Part shown: positions 18,506-28,152 of the stretch, in pieces | Layout of the letters: each line of letters begins with the position of its first letter | Numbering within the stretch: the stretch's first letter is position 1 | Assembly: GCA_013824165.1 (NCBI GenBank) | Contig: PNNH01000113.1 | Span: forward strand, 1-43,264 | Length of the DNA: 43,264 nucleotides | Origin: Methylibium sp. | GTDB taxonomy: Bacteria; Pseudomonadota; Gammaproteobacteria; Burkholderiales; Burkholderiaceae_C | Direction: 5' to 3' | Made by a program: the position numbers and the translations under genes | The notes under the pieces: generated by a model | Seen by the model: the letters and a program-made list of their open reading frames with translations, nothing else | Databases searched by the model: none | Told to the model about the DNA's origin: nothing

Positions 18506-19309
18506 TCAGTTCGCCAACGCGCGCCGCATCGCAGCCAGCACCGGGTCCGGCGATTCGGCCATCAAGGCATGGCCGGCTGGCACGGTATAGACCCGTGCCT
18601 TCAGCGCGGCAGCCAGCTCGCGGGTCTGGCGTGGCGAGGTCATCTGGTCGCGCTCGCCCAGGATCAGGCTGGCCGGGCAGCTGACGCGCTCGGCCGCCTG
18701 CAGTCCGCCGGCATAGGCATCGCAGACCTTGAAGTCATGCTCGAACAGATTGGTCTGGCCCTGCCGGGACTGGATGCGCCGCATCAGCGCGCGGCCGCCC
18801 CCATGCAGCCAGGCCCCCGGCCCCGGATAGGAAGGCTTGGCTGCCAGCCCCGAGTGCGAGAAGCTGTTGACCATGTCGATGGCCTTCAGCGGTGTTTCGC
18901 GTGCCGTGGCCAGCAGAGCTTCGGAGACCTTCATCGGGTAGGCGGTGCCAACCATCACCAGATGGCTGACGCGCTCGGGCGCGCGCGCAGCGGCCTCCAG
19001 CGCGATCAGCGAACCCATGCTGTGGCCCACCAGGGCGGCACGCGCGACGCCGGCGACGTCCAGCAGCGCCCACACCCAATCGGCCAGGCTTTGCACGTCG
19101 GGCAGCGGTGCGCCGCCGCTGCGGCCGTGGCCGGGCAGGTCGACGGCCAGCACGCTGTAGCCATGGTGCGCATGCCAGCGCGCCAGCAAGGTCCAGACGC
19201 TATGGTCGTTGAGCGCGCCGTGGATGAAGACGACGCAGGGCAAGGCGGGATCGAAGCGCTTGCCGCCGGTGTAGGCATAGGCCGTCTGGCCCAGGACTTG
19301 AAGTTCCAT
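18506..19309 (-). CDS. Alpha/beta-fold hydrolase
   Basis: Serine hydrolase of 267 residues. The oxyanion motif is FIHGALNDHSVW, the nucleophile elbow GHSMGSLIALE, the acid is likely in the LGERDQMTSP region, and the catalytic histidine in VPAGHALMAESP. The substrate cannot be inferred. No signal peptide is visible, so it is probably cytoplasmic. It starts 22 nt after the metY stop and is probably co-transcribed with it; any link to methionine synthesis is by position only. It is convergent with the Pro/Ala-rich gene, with a 15-nt gap. Confidence 0.9.
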   Translation of the reverse strand: MELQVLGQTAYAYTGGKRFDPALPCVVFIHGALNDHSVWTLLARWHAHHGYSVLAVDLPGHGRSGGAPLPDVQSLADWVWALLDVAGVARAALVGHSMGSLIALEAAARAPERVSHLVMVGTAYPMKVSEALLATARETPLKAIDMVNSFSHSGLAAKPSYPGPGAWLHGGGRALMRRIQSRQGQTNLFEHDFKVCDAYAGGLQAAERVSCPASLILGERDQMTSPRQTRELAAALKARVYTVPAGHALMAESPDPVLAAMRRALAN

Positions 19310-19331
19310 GATGTCTAGGCGCTCCGCTTCT

Positions 19332-20636
19332 TCACTTGCTGGCGATCTTCAGCGCGCGCTTCAGATCGGCGATCAGGTCGTCGGCATCTTCCAGGCCGAT
19401 GGACAGGCGAATCGTGCCGGCACCGATGCCGGCCCGAGCCAGCGCCGCGTCGTCCATGCGGCTGTGCGTGGTGGAAGCCGGATGGATCACCAGCGAGCGG
19501 GCATCGCCCACATTGGCCAGGTGCGAGAAGATCTGCAGCGCCTCGATGAAGCGCCGGCCCTGCTCGCGCGAGCCCTTAATGTCGAAGCTGAACACCGCGC
19601 CGCAGCCGCGCGGCATCAGCTTCTGGGCCAAGGCATGGCTGGGATGACTCGCCAACCCCGGGTAGCCGACGCGCTCGACGAAATCCTGTCCCTCCAGGAA
19701 CTCGGCCACCTTCTGCGCATTGGCCACATGGCGCTGCATGCGCAGCGACAGGGTCTCGATGCCCTGCAGCATCAACCAGGCGGTGTGCGGACTCATGCAG
19801 GCGCCGAAGTCGCGCAGGCCTTCGCGGCGCGCGCGCAGCAGGAAGGCGCCGACCGTGCTTTCCTCGCTGAACACCATGTCGTGGAAGCCGGCGTAGGGCT
19901 CGCACAGTTCGGCGAAGCGGCCGCTGCGCGCATGCGCGGCGTCCCAGTCGAAGGCGCCGCTGTCCACCAGCACGCCGCCGACCACGGTGCCATGGCCGCA
20001 TAGGAATTTGGTGGCCGAGTGGAACACCAGATCCGCGCCATGCGCGAAGGGCTGGATCAGATAGGGCGTCGACAGCGTGGCGTCCACCAGGAGCGGCAGG
20101 CCAGCCTCATGCGCGATGGCGGCAATGCTGGGAATGTCCAGCACATCCATCGCCGGGTTGCCGACGGTCTCGCCGAACAGCAGCCGGGTCTCCGGGCGGA
20201 TCGCTGCGCGCCAGGCGTCGAGGTCGCCCGGTTTGACAAAGGTGGTGCTGATGCCGAAGCGCGCCAGTGTGTAGTGCAGCAGATTGTGCGAACCGCCATA
20301 CAGGCTGCTGGACGCGACGATGTGCGAGCCGGCCGCGGCGATGGTGGCGATGGCCAGGTGCAGCGCGGCCTGCCCGCTGGCGGTGGCGATCGCGCCGACG
20401 CCGCCTTCAAGGGCGGCCATGCGCTCCTCGAAGACGGCAGTGGTCGGGTTGGACAGGCGCGAATAGACGTGGCCGGATCGCTCCATATTGAACAGCGAAG
20501 CGGCGTGCTCGGCGCTCTCGAACACGAAGGAGGTGCTGAGGTGCAGCGGCGTGATACGGGCGCCGGTGGCGGGGTCAGGGGCGGCGCCGGCATGTAGCGC
20601 CAAGGTGTCAAAGCCGGGGTCGGCGAAGCCAGACAT
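19332..20636 (-). CDS. metY: O-acetylhomoserine aminocarboxypropyltransferase (O-acetylhomoserine sulfhydrylase)
   Basis: PLP enzyme of the Cys/Met metabolism family that converts O-acetyl-L-homoserine and sulfide to homocysteine; 434 residues, typical of MetY rather than the shorter MetB/MetC. It begins with FADPGFDTLALHAGAAPDP, has the YSRLSNPTTAVFEERMAALEGG segment, and carries the PLP lysine in FHSATKFLCGHGTVVGG. A C-terminal RLSIGLEDADDLIADL region is present. The ATG at 20636 has GGAG seven bases upstream; an upstream in-frame start at 20684 lies in the promoter region. It is the first gene of a two-gene unit with the hydrolase. Confidence 0.93.
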   Translation of the reverse strand: MSGFADPGFDTLALHAGAAPDPATGARITPLHLSTSFVFESAEHAASLFNMERSGHVYSRLSNPTTAVFEERMAALEGGVGAIATASGQAALHLAIATIAAAGSHIVASSSLYGGSHNLLHYTLARFGISTTFVKPGDLDAWRAAIRPETRLLFGETVGNPAMDVLDIPSIAAIAHEAGLPLLVDATLSTPYLIQPFAHGADLVFHSATKFLCGHGTVVGGVLVDSGAFDWDAAHARSGRFAELCEPYAGFHDMVFSEESTVGAFLLRARREGLRDFGACMSPHTAWLMLQGIETLSLRMQRHVANAQKVAEFLEGQDFVERVGYPGLASHPSHALAQKLMPRGCGAVFSFDIKGSREQGRRFIEALQIFSHLANVGDARSLVIHPASTTHSRMDDAALARAGIGAGTIRLSIGLEDADDLIADLKRALKIASK

Positions 20637-20663
20637 GGTGTCTCCGAGATGTGTTGTGCCGCG

Positions 20664-20692
20664 ATTGTGTGCTATGTTGCCCACAGCACAAT
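20664..20692. promoter_or_regulatory. Symmetric element between divergent metY and CBS genes
   Basis: ATTGTG (20664-20669) and CACAAT (20687-20692) form an inverted repeat, with a nested TGTGCT/AGCACA pair at 20668-20673 and 20685-20690. On each strand one arm gives a TTGTG-type -35 and the other a CACAAT -10 with 16-nt spacing. It may therefore hold overlapping divergent promoters or a regulator site. Matches to consensus are moderate only. Confidence 0.35.
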
Positions 20693-20731
20693 TTCGGCCC
20701 AGTCGGTCGCAGCCGGCGAAGGAGCTTCCCC

Positions 20732-21199
20732 ATGAAAGTCATCGATATCCTGCGTGTCAAAGGCGGCACGCTCTACACCGTCCAACCCGACCAGCCACTG
20801 GCCGAAGCCGTCACCACGATGGCCGAGTACGACATCGGCTCGCTGGTGGTGATGGAGCATGGCGACCTGGTCGGCATGCTGACCTTCCGTGAGGTCATCG
20901 CGGCCGTGGTCAAGAATGGTGGCAACGTCGGCAACCTGCTGGTGCGCACCGTGATGGATGACCATCCGCTGACCTGCACGCCCGAGACCGATATGGACGA
21001 GGTGCGCCGCATGATGCTGGGCCGCCACGCGCGCTATATGCCGGTGCTGGGCGGCCGCACGCTCAACGGTGTGATCTCCTTCTACGACGTGGCCAAGGCC
21101 GTGGTCGACAGCCAGGACTTCGAGAACCGCATGCTGAAGGCCTATATCCGCGACTGGCCGGTGGAAGAGGGCGAGTCGCAGCCCGAGTCCAAGCTGTAG
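20732..21199 (+). CDS. CBS-pair domain protein
   Basis: Cytoplasmic protein of 155 residues made of two CBS domains. The first covers about residues 8-60 (VQPDQPLAEAVTTMAEYDIGSLVV then GMLTFREV). The second covers about 72-130 (VMDDHPLTCTPETDMDEVRRMM then GVISFYDVAKAVVD). CBS pairs usually bind adenosine nucleotides and act as energy sensors. No catalytic domain is attached, so it may act on a partner. The ATG at 20732 has AAGGAG at 20719-20724; the frame is open from 20651 but that stretch is promoter DNA. It is followed by a terminator and aroC. Confidence 0.9.
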   Translation: MKVIDILRVKGGTLYTVQPDQPLAEAVTTMAEYDIGSLVVMEHGDLVGMLTFREVIAAVVKNGGNVGNLLVRTVMDDHPLTCTPETDMDEVRRMMLGRHARYMPVLGGRTLNGVISFYDVAKAVVDSQDFENRMLKAYIRDWPVEEGESQPESKL

Positions 21200-21213
21200 G
21201 CCCGCTGGGCCTA
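21197..21213 (+). repeat. Hairpin beginning at the CBS gene stop codon
   Basis: TAGGCCC (21197-21203) and GGGCCTA (21207-21213) form a perfect 7-bp stem with a 3-base loop. The stem starts exactly at the TAG stop codon. It precedes the terminator hairpin by eight bases. Confidence 0.5.
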
Positions 21214-21221
21214 GCGCGAAG

Positions 21222-21243
21222 GACGGCCTGCGGGCCGTCTTTT
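21222..21243 (+). terminator. Rho-independent terminator after the CBS gene
   Basis: GACGGCC (21222-21228) and GGCCGTC (21233-21239) form a perfect 7-bp GC-rich stem with a TGCG loop, followed directly by TTTT at 21240-21243. It separates the CBS gene from aroC. Confidence 0.75.
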
Positions 21244-21257
21244 CCTTGGGCGGCCCG

Positions 21258-21263
21258 TAGAAT
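21258..21263 (+). promoter_or_regulatory. Candidate -10 element of aroC
   Basis: TAGAAT matches five of six -10 consensus bases and lies 27 nt before the aroC ATG, directly after the terminator of the previous gene. No convincing -35 is visible at the right distance. Confidence 0.4.
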
Positions 21264-21290
21264 GGGCGCCTCGTCCACCCCGGGTTTCCC

Positions 21291-22388
21291 ATGTCAGGCA
21301 GCACTTTCGGCGACTTGTTCCGCGTCACCAATTTCGGCGAGAGCCACGGACCCGCGATCGGCTGCGTGATCGACGGTTGCCCACCCGGGCTGGAGCTGAG
21401 CGAGGCCGACATCCAGCCCGAACTGGACCGTCGCCGCCCCGGCACCAGCCGCCATGTCACCCAGCGCAACGAGCCGGATGCGGTGGAGATCCTCTCGGGC
21501 GTCTATGAAGGCCGGACCACCGGTACGCCGATCTGCCTGCTGATCAAGAACACCGACCAGCGCAGCAAGGACTACGGCAACATCCTGGACACTTTCCGTC
21601 CTGGGCACGCCGACTACAGCTACTGGCGCAAATACGGTCTGCGCGACCCGCGCGGCGGCGGCCGCAGCTCGGCACGTCTGACCGCGCCAATGGTGGGCGC
21701 CGGCGCGGTGGCGCGCAAATGGCTCAAGCAGAGCTATGGCACCGAGTTCCGCGGTTGCATGACCCAGCTGGGCGAGATCGAGATCCCGTTCGAAGGCTGG
21801 GACCATGTGCCGAACAATCCCTTCTTCGCTGCCAACGCCAGCAAGATCGCCGAGTTGGAGGCCTATATGGACCAACTGCGCCGCGACGGTGACTCGGTCG
21901 GTGCACGCATCCTGGTGCAGGCCAGCGGCGTGCCGGTGGGCCTGGGTGAGCCGCTGTTCGACAAGCTCGATGCCGACATCGCTTATGCGCTGATGGGCAT
22001 CAATGCGGTCAAGGGCGTCGAGATCGGTGACGGCTTCGGCGTCGTCGCACAGCGCGGTAGCCACCATGGCGATGAGCTCAGCCCCGAGGGTTTCGCCAGC
22101 AACCATGCTGGCGGCGTGCTAGGCGGCATTTCCACTGGGCAGGACATCACGGCCTCGATCGCGATCAAGCCGACCAGCTCGATCCGCTCGCCCAAGGCCT
22201 CGATCGACCGCAGCCTGGCGCCCACCTCGGTGGAGACCTTCGGCCGCCACGACCCCTGCGTCGGCATCCGCGCCACGCCGATTGCCGAAGCCATGCTGGC
22301 CCTGGTGCTGATGGACCACGCGCTGCGCCATCGCGCCCAGTGCGCTGACGTGCGCCTGCCGGTGCCACCGATCGCCGGCCAGCGCTGA
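21291..22388 (+). CDS. aroC: Chorismate synthase
   Basis: Last enzyme of the shikimate pathway: converts 5-enolpyruvylshikimate 3-phosphate to chorismate using reduced FMN. It has 365 residues, the usual length. Signature regions are present: [21 protein letters not shown] at the N-terminus, [22 protein letters not shown] in the FMN-binding region, and the C-terminal segment from [18 protein letters not shown] onward. It overlaps the following MFS gene by one base (TGATG), so the two are likely co-translated. Confidence 0.98.
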   Translation: MSGSTFGDLFRVTNFGESHGPAIGCVIDGCPPGLELSEADIQPELDRRRPGTSRHVTQRNEPDAVEILSGVYEGRTTGTPICLLIKNTDQRSKDYGNILDTFRPGHADYSYWRKYGLRDPRGGGRSSARLTAPMVGAGAVARKWLKQSYGTEFRGCMTQLGEIEIPFEGWDHVPNNPFFAANASKIAELEAYMDQLRRDGDSVGARILVQASGVPVGLGEPLFDKLDADIAYALMGINAVKGVEIGDGFGVVAQRGSHHGDELSPEGFASNHAGGVLGGISTGQDITASIAIKPTSSIRSPKASIDRSLAPTSVETFGRHDPCVGIRATPIAEAMLALVLMDHALRHRAQCADVRLPVPPIAGQR

Positions 22389-23575
22389 TGGCCGACGCCG
22401 GTCGCACCCTGGCGGCCAGCGCAGTCCTGTCCTGCGCCTATTTCTTCTCGATCGGCGTCTTCAACCCCTATGCCCCGCTCTGGTACCAGGAGCTGGGCCT
22501 GTCGGTGTTCGCGATCGGCCTGCTGGCCTCGGTGTCCAGCTGGACCCGTTTGTTTGCACCCTATGTCTGGGGAGCGCTGGCGGACCGCAGCGGGCGCCGC
22601 GTCGAGCTGATCCGCCTGGCTGCCGTGGCCAGTGCGCTGGCCGCGCTGGGCTTCGCCTTGCCGCCCAGCTTTGCGGTGCTGGCGGCGGCGAGCTTTCTGA
22701 TGTTCATGTTCAACGCCGCCATCGTGCCGCTGACCGAAACAGTGGTGGCGGCCAATCTGTCGGCCAGCGGGGGCATGGATGCACGCCGTTATGGGCGCGT
22801 GCGCGTCTGGGGCTCGATCGGCTTTCTGGCCGCCGTGTTGGCCGCGGGCTGGTGGTTCGAGCATTTCGGCCTGAAGCACTTCGTCTGGTGTCTGCTGATT
22901 TCGCTGGCCCTGGTTGTGATGGCGGCCTGGCGCCTGCCGGTGCAGCCGGCGCCGGCCGCGCATGAGCATGAAAAGTCGCCCCCGGTGTCCGAGGTGCTGC
23001 GGCGCACCGAGGTGCGCTGGTTCTTCGCCGGCGTGTTCCTGACGGTGCTGGCCCACTCGGCGCTCTACGCCTTCTTCAGCCTGTATCTCGATAGCCTGGC
23101 CTATGGCAAGCCGGTGGTCGGCATGCTGTGGGCCGTCTCAGTGGTGGTGGAAATTGCCTGGTTCTGGCTGCAGGGCCGGCTGCTGGAGCGCGGCAGCCTG
23201 CACGGCTGGCTGGTGGCTGCCGCGCTGGTGACCAGCGGGCGATTTGCGCTGACCGCAGCCTTCGGCAGCCAGCTTTGGGTGCTGGTGCTGGCGCAGAGCA
23301 CCCATGCGCTGACCTTTGCCGCGCAGCACACCGCCTGCATCGCGCTGGTGTCGCGCTATTTCCCGGGCCGCCTGCGCGGCCGCGGCCAGGCGCTCTATTC
23401 AGTGCTGGGCTATGGCACCTCGGGTGTCATCGGCGGCGTGGGCGGCGCCTGGCTGGCGCAGCAGATGGGTTATGCGGCGGTGTTCTGGGCAGCAAGCGCA
23501 GCGGCACTGGGCGGTGCGTGGTGCTGCTGGCGCAGCCGCCGGCTCGATTTGGCCGCGGCGCAGGCGAGGGCCTGA
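22388..23575 (+). CDS. MFS transporter (LacY/phenylpropionate-permease-like, MFS_1-like)
   Basis: Twelve-helix major facilitator of 395 residues. The N-terminal half begins with SCAYFFSIGVFNPYAPLWYQELGLS, typical of the PPP/nucleoside-symporter branch. The loop 2-3 motif is GALADRSGRR. The second half contains FFSLYLDSLAYGKPVVGMLW and FPGRLRGRGQALYSVLGYGTSGVIGG. The substrate is unknown. It starts on the last base of the aroC stop codon, so co-expression with aromatic biosynthesis is likely; an aromatic substrate is possible but unproven. Confidence 0.9.
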   Translation: MADAGRTLAASAVLSCAYFFSIGVFNPYAPLWYQELGLSVFAIGLLASVSSWTRLFAPYVWGALADRSGRRVELIRLAAVASALAALGFALPPSFAVLAAASFLMFMFNAAIVPLTETVVAANLSASGGMDARRYGRVRVWGSIGFLAAVLAAGWWFEHFGLKHFVWCLLISLALVVMAAWRLPVQPAPAAHEHEKSPPVSEVLRRTEVRWFFAGVFLTVLAHSALYAFFSLYLDSLAYGKPVVGMLWAVSVVVEIAWFWLQGRLLERGSLHGWLVAAALVTSGRFALTAAFGSQLWVLVLAQSTHALTFAAQHTACIALVSRYFPGRLRGRGQALYSVLGYGTSGVIGGVGGAWLAQQMGYAAVFWAASAAALGGAWCCWRSRRLDLAAAQARA

Positions 23576-23582
23576 TTCCGAT

Positions 23583-23601
23583 ACCGGCCGATGCGGCCGG
23601 T
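23583..23601 (+). terminator. GC-rich hairpin after the MFS gene (possible terminator)
   Basis: ACCGGCC (23583-23589) and GGCCGGT (23595-23601) form a perfect 7-bp stem with a 5-base loop, 7 nt after the MFS stop. No U-run follows, so it is not a canonical intrinsic terminator. It could protect the 3' end or act with Rho. Confidence 0.35.
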
Positions 23602-23718
23602 CCAGGCACCCTGCAGGTCGTGCCGAGCTTTCAGCGTTTCGTCGCAGCGCCGTCAACCGTGTCAAATCGGCCTCCTACACTGCGCCGGTTTTCAAGTTCA
23701 GACGAAAAAGGGGAGACC

Positions 23719-24879
23719 ATGCGCAAGCAATGGATGATTGGCGGTGTGGCGGTGCTGGCTTTGGCCGGCGGCGGTGCGGCGATGTGGGCCAGCAAGAATG
23801 CAGGCGCCAAGCCGGCGGCGGCGGCCAAGGTCGAGCCGACGCTGGAGTTCGTCGCCAGCGAGGTGCTCAAGCCCCTGCGAGTCAGCATGCCGGCGATGGT
23901 CGAGTTCTCCGGGCCGTTGGTTGCGCCTGGCACCGTCATCGTGCGCAGCAAGTCGGCCGGCACCTTGCTGAGCCTGGCGGTGGGCGAGGGCAGCCGGGTG
24001 CGCGCCGGCCAGGCCTTGGGCCAGATCGATCTGGACGAGTTGCGCCACCGCGTGGCCGAGCGCAGTGCCAGCGTCGCGTCAGCCAAGGCGCAGCTTGAGC
24101 AAGCCGAGCGCCAGTACAAGGCCAACCAAGGCCTGGCCGACCAGCAGTTCATCGCGGCGACGGCACTGGACACATCGCGCGCTGCACTGGAGGCTGCCCG
24201 CGCCCAGCTGGCCGTCGCCCAGGCGCAGTTCGAAACCAGCCAGTCGGCGCTGCGCCAGGCGGCGCTGGTTGCGCCGATCAGCGGTGTGGTGGCCAAGCGT
24301 CACGCCCTGCCGGGCGAGAAGTTGGCGGCCGAACAGCAGCTGCTGTCCATCGTCGATCTGAGCAAGCTGGAGCTGGCTGGTCTGGTCGGCACCCATGAGG
24401 TCAGCAAGCTCAAGGCTGGCATGCCGGTGCAGGTGCGCATCGAAGGGGTCGAACGTCCCGTGGAAGCGCGAATTGCGCGCATCGCGCCGGCGGCGGAGCC
24501 TGGCACCCGCTCGATAGGCGTGACGCTGGAGCTGGCCAATCCCAAGGAGGAATTCCGGGCGGGCCAGTATGCGGTGGCGCGCGTCGAGCTGCCCGACGAC
24601 ATCGAGCGCCTGGCGGTGCCGATTGCCGCGCTCAGCAGCACCTCCGGCCAGGAGCAGGTCTGGATGATCGAGAACGGCGCGCTGGTGCGACGCATCGTCA
24701 CCACCGGCCGACGCGATGTGCGCGAGGGCCGGGTCGAGGTGCTGACCGGCCTGACGCCGCAGGCCCAGGTGCTGGCCGCGCGCTTCGACAATCTGCGCGA
24801 GGGGGCCAAGGCCGCCATCGTGTCCGCCCGTGCGCAGGTGGCCAGTGCGGCCGCCAGCGGCGCGGCGCCCAAGCAGTGA
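23719..24879 (+). CDS. RND efflux periplasmic adaptor subunit (HlyD/AcrA type)
   Basis: Second membrane-fusion protein of the window, 386 residues. It has an N-terminal membrane anchor or uncleaved signal (WMIGGVAVLALAGGGAAMWA) without a lipobox, unlike the first adaptor. The lipoyl domain halves (AGTLLSLAVGEGSRVRAGQALGQIDL and AALVAPISGVVAKRHALPGEKL) flank an Ala/Gln-rich coiled-coil hairpin. Beta-barrel and membrane-proximal domains follow. The ATG at 23719 is preceded by GGGGAG. A long in-frame upstream extension from 23128 is antisense-like sequence from the MFS gene and is rejected. The pump follows after 16 nt. Confidence 0.93.
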   Translation: MRKQWMIGGVAVLALAGGGAAMWASKNAGAKPAAAAKVEPTLEFVASEVLKPLRVSMPAMVEFSGPLVAPGTVIVRSKSAGTLLSLAVGEGSRVRAGQALGQIDLDELRHRVAERSASVASAKAQLEQAERQYKANQGLADQQFIAATALDTSRAALEAARAQLAVAQAQFETSQSALRQAALVAPISGVVAKRHALPGEKLAAEQQLLSIVDLSKLELAGLVGTHEVSKLKAGMPVQVRIEGVERPVEARIARIAPAAEPGTRSIGVTLELANPKEEFRAGQYAVARVELPDDIERLAVPIAALSSTSGQEQVWMIENGALVRRIVTTGRRDVREGRVEVLTGLTPQAQVLAARFDNLREGAKAAIVSARAQVASAAASGAAPKQ

Positions 24880-24895
24880 TACAGGAGAGACTCTC

Positions 24896-27800
24896 ATGTG
24901 GATGACCCGAGTCTCGATCCAGAACCCGGTCTTCGCGACCATGGTGATGGTGGCCCTGTGCGTGCTGGGCCTGTTCTCCTACGCCAAGCTGGGTGTCGAG
25001 CAGATGCCCGACATCTCCTTGCCTGGTGCCTATATCGATGTGCGCTATCCGGGCGCCTCGCCCGAGGCGGTGGAGCGTGAAGTCGCCAAGCCTCTGGAGG
25101 AGGCGCTCAACACCATCGCCGGTGTCGACAAGATCCAGTCGCGCAGCTTCGAAGGCCGCGTGCAGGCCAATGTCGAGTTCTCACTGAACACCGACATGAA
25201 CCGCGCCATGCAGGATCTGCGCGACCGCATCGCCACCGTGCAGGCGGTGTTCCCCAAGGACGTGAAGGCGCCTATCGTCTCGCGCTTCCAGGCTGACAAC
25301 GCCCAACCCGTGGTGGTGATGGCGCTGATGAGCAAGACCCGGCCGGCGCGCGAACTGTCGATGATGAGCGAGCTGACCATCGCCAAGCGCCTGGGGCGCG
25401 TCGAGGGCGTGGCCAAGGTCGACGTCGGCGGCATGGTGACGCGTGAGGTGCGCATCGATCTCGACCCGCTGCGCCTGCGCGCCTATGGCATCACGCCGGC
25501 TGAAGTGGCCAGCGCGCTGCGCGAGGCCAATGCCGACCAGCCGGTGGGCGTCCTGTCGGACAAGACCTCGGACGCGATCCTGCGCGTCGAGGGCCGCATC
25601 AAGGACCCCAAGCAGTTCGCCAACCAGGTGGTGGCACGGCGCGGCAATCTGGTGCTGACGCTGGGCGATCTGGGCACGCTGGTGGAGCGCGAACGCGAGG
25701 CCGACAACCTGGCTCGCATCAATGGCGCGCCGGCTGTCACCTTCAACGTCTTCAAGCAGCAGGACGCCAACATCGTCAAGACCGGCGATGCGGTCAAGGA
25801 AGCGATGGAAGAGTTGCGACGCGGCCTGCCTAAGGATGTGGAGCTGAACCTGATCTACGCCAGCAGCGACTGGGTCAAGAACTCGCTGGACGGCCTGAAG
25901 CACACGCTGATCGAAGGCGCGCTGCTGACGGTGGCCATCGTGTTCCTGTTCTTGCACAGCTGGCGCTCGACCATCATCACCGGTCTGACGCTGCCGATCG
26001 CGGTGATCTCCAGCTTCATCGCTGTACATGCCTTCGGCTTCACGCTGAACTTCATGACGATGATGGCGCTGTCGCTGTGCATCGGCCTGCTGATCGACGA
26101 CGCCATCGTGGTGCGCGAGAACATCGTGCGCCATGTGCACATGGGCAAGGACCACCATCAGGCCTCCTTCGACGGCACCAACGAGATCGGCCTGGCGGTG
26201 ATGGCCACCACCTTTGCTATCTGCGCGGTGTTCGTGCCGGTGGCCTTCATGGGCGGCATCATTGGCAAGTTCTTCCACCCATTCGGCATCACGGTCGCCG
26301 TGGCGGTGCTGGTCAGTCTGTTCGTCAGCTTCACGCTGGACCCGATGCTGTCCAGCGTCTGGAAGGATCCGCCGAGCACGCGCCTGGCCAAGCTGCCGGT
26401 GCTGGGCCATCTGATGCGCGGCACCGACCGCATGATGGACTGGATGCACAGCGCCTACGAGCGGCTGATCCGCTGGGCCTTCTCGGGTCGTCGCTACCGG
26501 ATGTTCGTTCCGCCGATGCCGGCTTACGGCCGCGGCTTCGACAGCCAGGGGCAACGCGACCGCGCCAGCCCGCGCCGCCTGCGCTGGGCCACCATCACAC
26601 CGCGCGGCCTGGTGCTGGCCGGCGGTGCAGCGAGCTTTGTCATCGCGCTGGCGCTGGCGCCGCTGGTGGGCAGCGAGTTCGTGCCGCAGACCGACCAGGG
26701 CTTCACTCAGGTGACGCTGCGCATGCCGGTGGCCTCCAGCCTGGAGCGCGGCGATGCCAAGGTGCGCCAGGTCGAGGAGATCATCTCCAAATACCCGGAG
26801 ATCAAGACCCTGTCCACCGTGGTGGGCAGCACCGGTGAGGGCATGAGCACCGGCCGCAACCAGGCCGCGATGAACATCTCGCTGGTGGACCGCAAGCTGC
26901 GCCAGCGCAGCCAGAAGGAAGTGGAAGATGCGATCCGTGCCGACATCGCCAAGATCCCCGGCATCGAAGTCAGCGTCGGCTTCGACAAGCCGGTCTGGAT
27001 CACGCTACTGGGCAGCGACCCCGAGGCCTTGACGCAGGCGGCCACCGATCTGGTCGAGAAGATCAAGAAGGTGCCAGGCGCGGTGGACGTGGACACCACG
27101 GTCAAGCCCGGCTTGCCGGCCTTCGCGGTGCGGCTGAAGGATTCAGCCGTGCGCGAGCTGGGCCTGTCGGCACCGCAGATCGCATCATCGCTGCGTGCCT
27201 ATGTGAACGGCGAGGTGGCGACCTACTGGACCACGCCGGACGGCAATCAGGTCGAGGTGCTTCTACGCCTTCCGCGTGAACAGCGCGAGCGCGTCGAGCA
27301 GATGCGCAAGCTGCCGGTGGCTTTCGCCAAGGACGGCTCGCCGATCGCGCTAGACCAGGTGGCCACCATCGAACAGGTCTTCAATCCGGAGGTGATCCGG
27401 CGCCAGAACCTGCAGCGCCGCGAGGCCGTTTTCGCCGGCGTGCAGGGCCGCACTTCGGGCGAGGTGAATGCCGAGGTGCAGAAGCTGATCAAGTCTACCC
27501 AGCTGCCGCCGGGTGTGTCCTTCATGGTGGACGGCGCCGGCAAGCAGCAGGCCGAGGCTTTCTCGGGCCTGCTAGGCGCGATGGGCCTGGCGGTGATCTT
27601 CATCTACATCGTGCTGGCCAGCCAGTTCGGCAGCTTCCTGCAGCCGATTGCGATCATGGCTTCGCTGCCACTGGCACTGATCGGCGTGATGCTGGCCCTG
27701 CTGCTTTGGAACTCGACGCTGAACGTGTTCTCGATGATCGGCCTGGTGATGCTGATGGGCCTGGTGACCAAGAACGCGATCCTGCTGGTGGACTTCGCCA

Positions 27801-28138
27801 ACCACGCCCGCAAGGCTGGCGCCACGGTTGCCGAGGCGCTGCTGCAGGCCGGCCTGATACGCATGCGGCCGATCATGATGACGACCGCGGCGATGGTGTT
27901 CGGCATGCTGCCGATGGCGATTGCCCTAAACGAAGGCGGCGAGATCCAGGCGCCTATGGGCCGCGCCATCATCGGCGGGGTGATCACCTCGACCCTGCTG
28001 ACCCTGGTGGTGGTGCCGGTGATCTACAGCTATCTGGTGCGCGATCGCAAGGCAGCACCGGCTGACGCCAGCGCGCGCCAGCATGCGCTGGGCGGTAGCG
28101 GCCTGATGCCTGAGACGATGCCGGCGGACAAGCACTGA
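24896..28138 (+). CDS. RND family efflux pump, inner-membrane permease (HAE1-like)
   Basis: Proton-driven exporter of 1080 residues with the full two-fold RND layout. It starts [21 protein letters not shown] and has the [10 protein letters not shown] motif. The TM4 proton-relay aspartates are in [16 protein letters not shown] and the last helices end [14 protein letters not shown]. The cytoplasmic loop between TM6 and TM7 is longer than usual and basic (residues about 525-585, with [21 protein letters not shown]). ATG 24896 has AGGAG at 24883-24887. It is paired with the preceding adaptor; no outer-membrane factor is adjacent. It is distinct from the first pump and shares only family motifs with it. 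Confidence 0.94.
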   Translation: MWMTRVSIQNPVFATMVMVALCVLGLFSYAKLGVEQMPDISLPGAYIDVRYPGASPEAVEREVAKPLEEALNTIAGVDKIQSRSFEGRVQANVEFSLNTDMNRAMQDLRDRIATVQAVFPKDVKAPIVSRFQADNAQPVVVMALMSKTRPARELSMMSELTIAKRLGRVEGVAKVDVGGMVTREVRIDLDPLRLRAYGITPAEVASALREANADQPVGVLSDKTSDAILRVEGRIKDPKQFANQVVARRGNLVLTLGDLGTLVEREREADNLARINGAPAVTFNVFKQQDANIVKTGDAVKEAMEELRRGLPKDVELNLIYASSDWVKNSLDGLKHTLIEGALLTVAIVFLFLHSWRSTIITGLTLPIAVISSFIAVHAFGFTLNFMTMMALSLCIGLLIDDAIVVRENIVRHVHMGKDHHQASFDGTNEIGLAVMATTFAICAVFVPVAFMGGIIGKFFHPFGITVAVAVLVSLFVSFTLDPMLSSVWKDPPSTRLAKLPVLGHLMRGTDRMMDWMHSAYERLIRWAFSGRRYRMFVPPMPAYGRGFDSQGQRDRASPRRLRWATITPRGLVLAGGAASFVIALALAPLVGSEFVPQTDQGFTQVTLRMPVASSLERGDAKVRQVEEIISKYPEIKTLSTVVGSTGEGMSTGRNQAAMNISLVDRKLRQRSQKEVEDAIRADIAKIPGIEVSVGFDKPVWITLLGSDPEALTQAATDLVEKIKKVPGAVDVDTTVKPGLPAFAVRLKDSAVRELGLSAPQIASSLRAYVNGEVATYWTTPDGNQVEVLLRLPREQRERVEQMRKLPVAFAKDGSPIALDQVATIEQVFNPEVIRRQNLQRREAVFAGVQGRTSGEVNAEVQKLIKSTQLPPGVSFMVDGAGKQQAEAFSGLLGAMGLAVIFIYIVLASQFGSFLQPIAIMASLPLALIGVMLALLLWNSTLNVFSMIGLVMLMGLVTKNAILLVDFANHARKAGATVAEALLQAGLIRMRPIMMTTAAMVFGMLPMAIALNEGGEIQAPMGRAIIGGVITSTLLTLVVVPVIYSYLVRDRKAAPADASARQHALGGSGLMPETMPADKH

Positions 28139-28152
28139 GTGCCGGCAAGAGC

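Noticed and set aside
23128-23718. N-terminal extension of the second RND adaptor
   Set aside because: It is an alternative frame of the MFS gene; the membrane anchor and ribosome binding site place the start at 23719.
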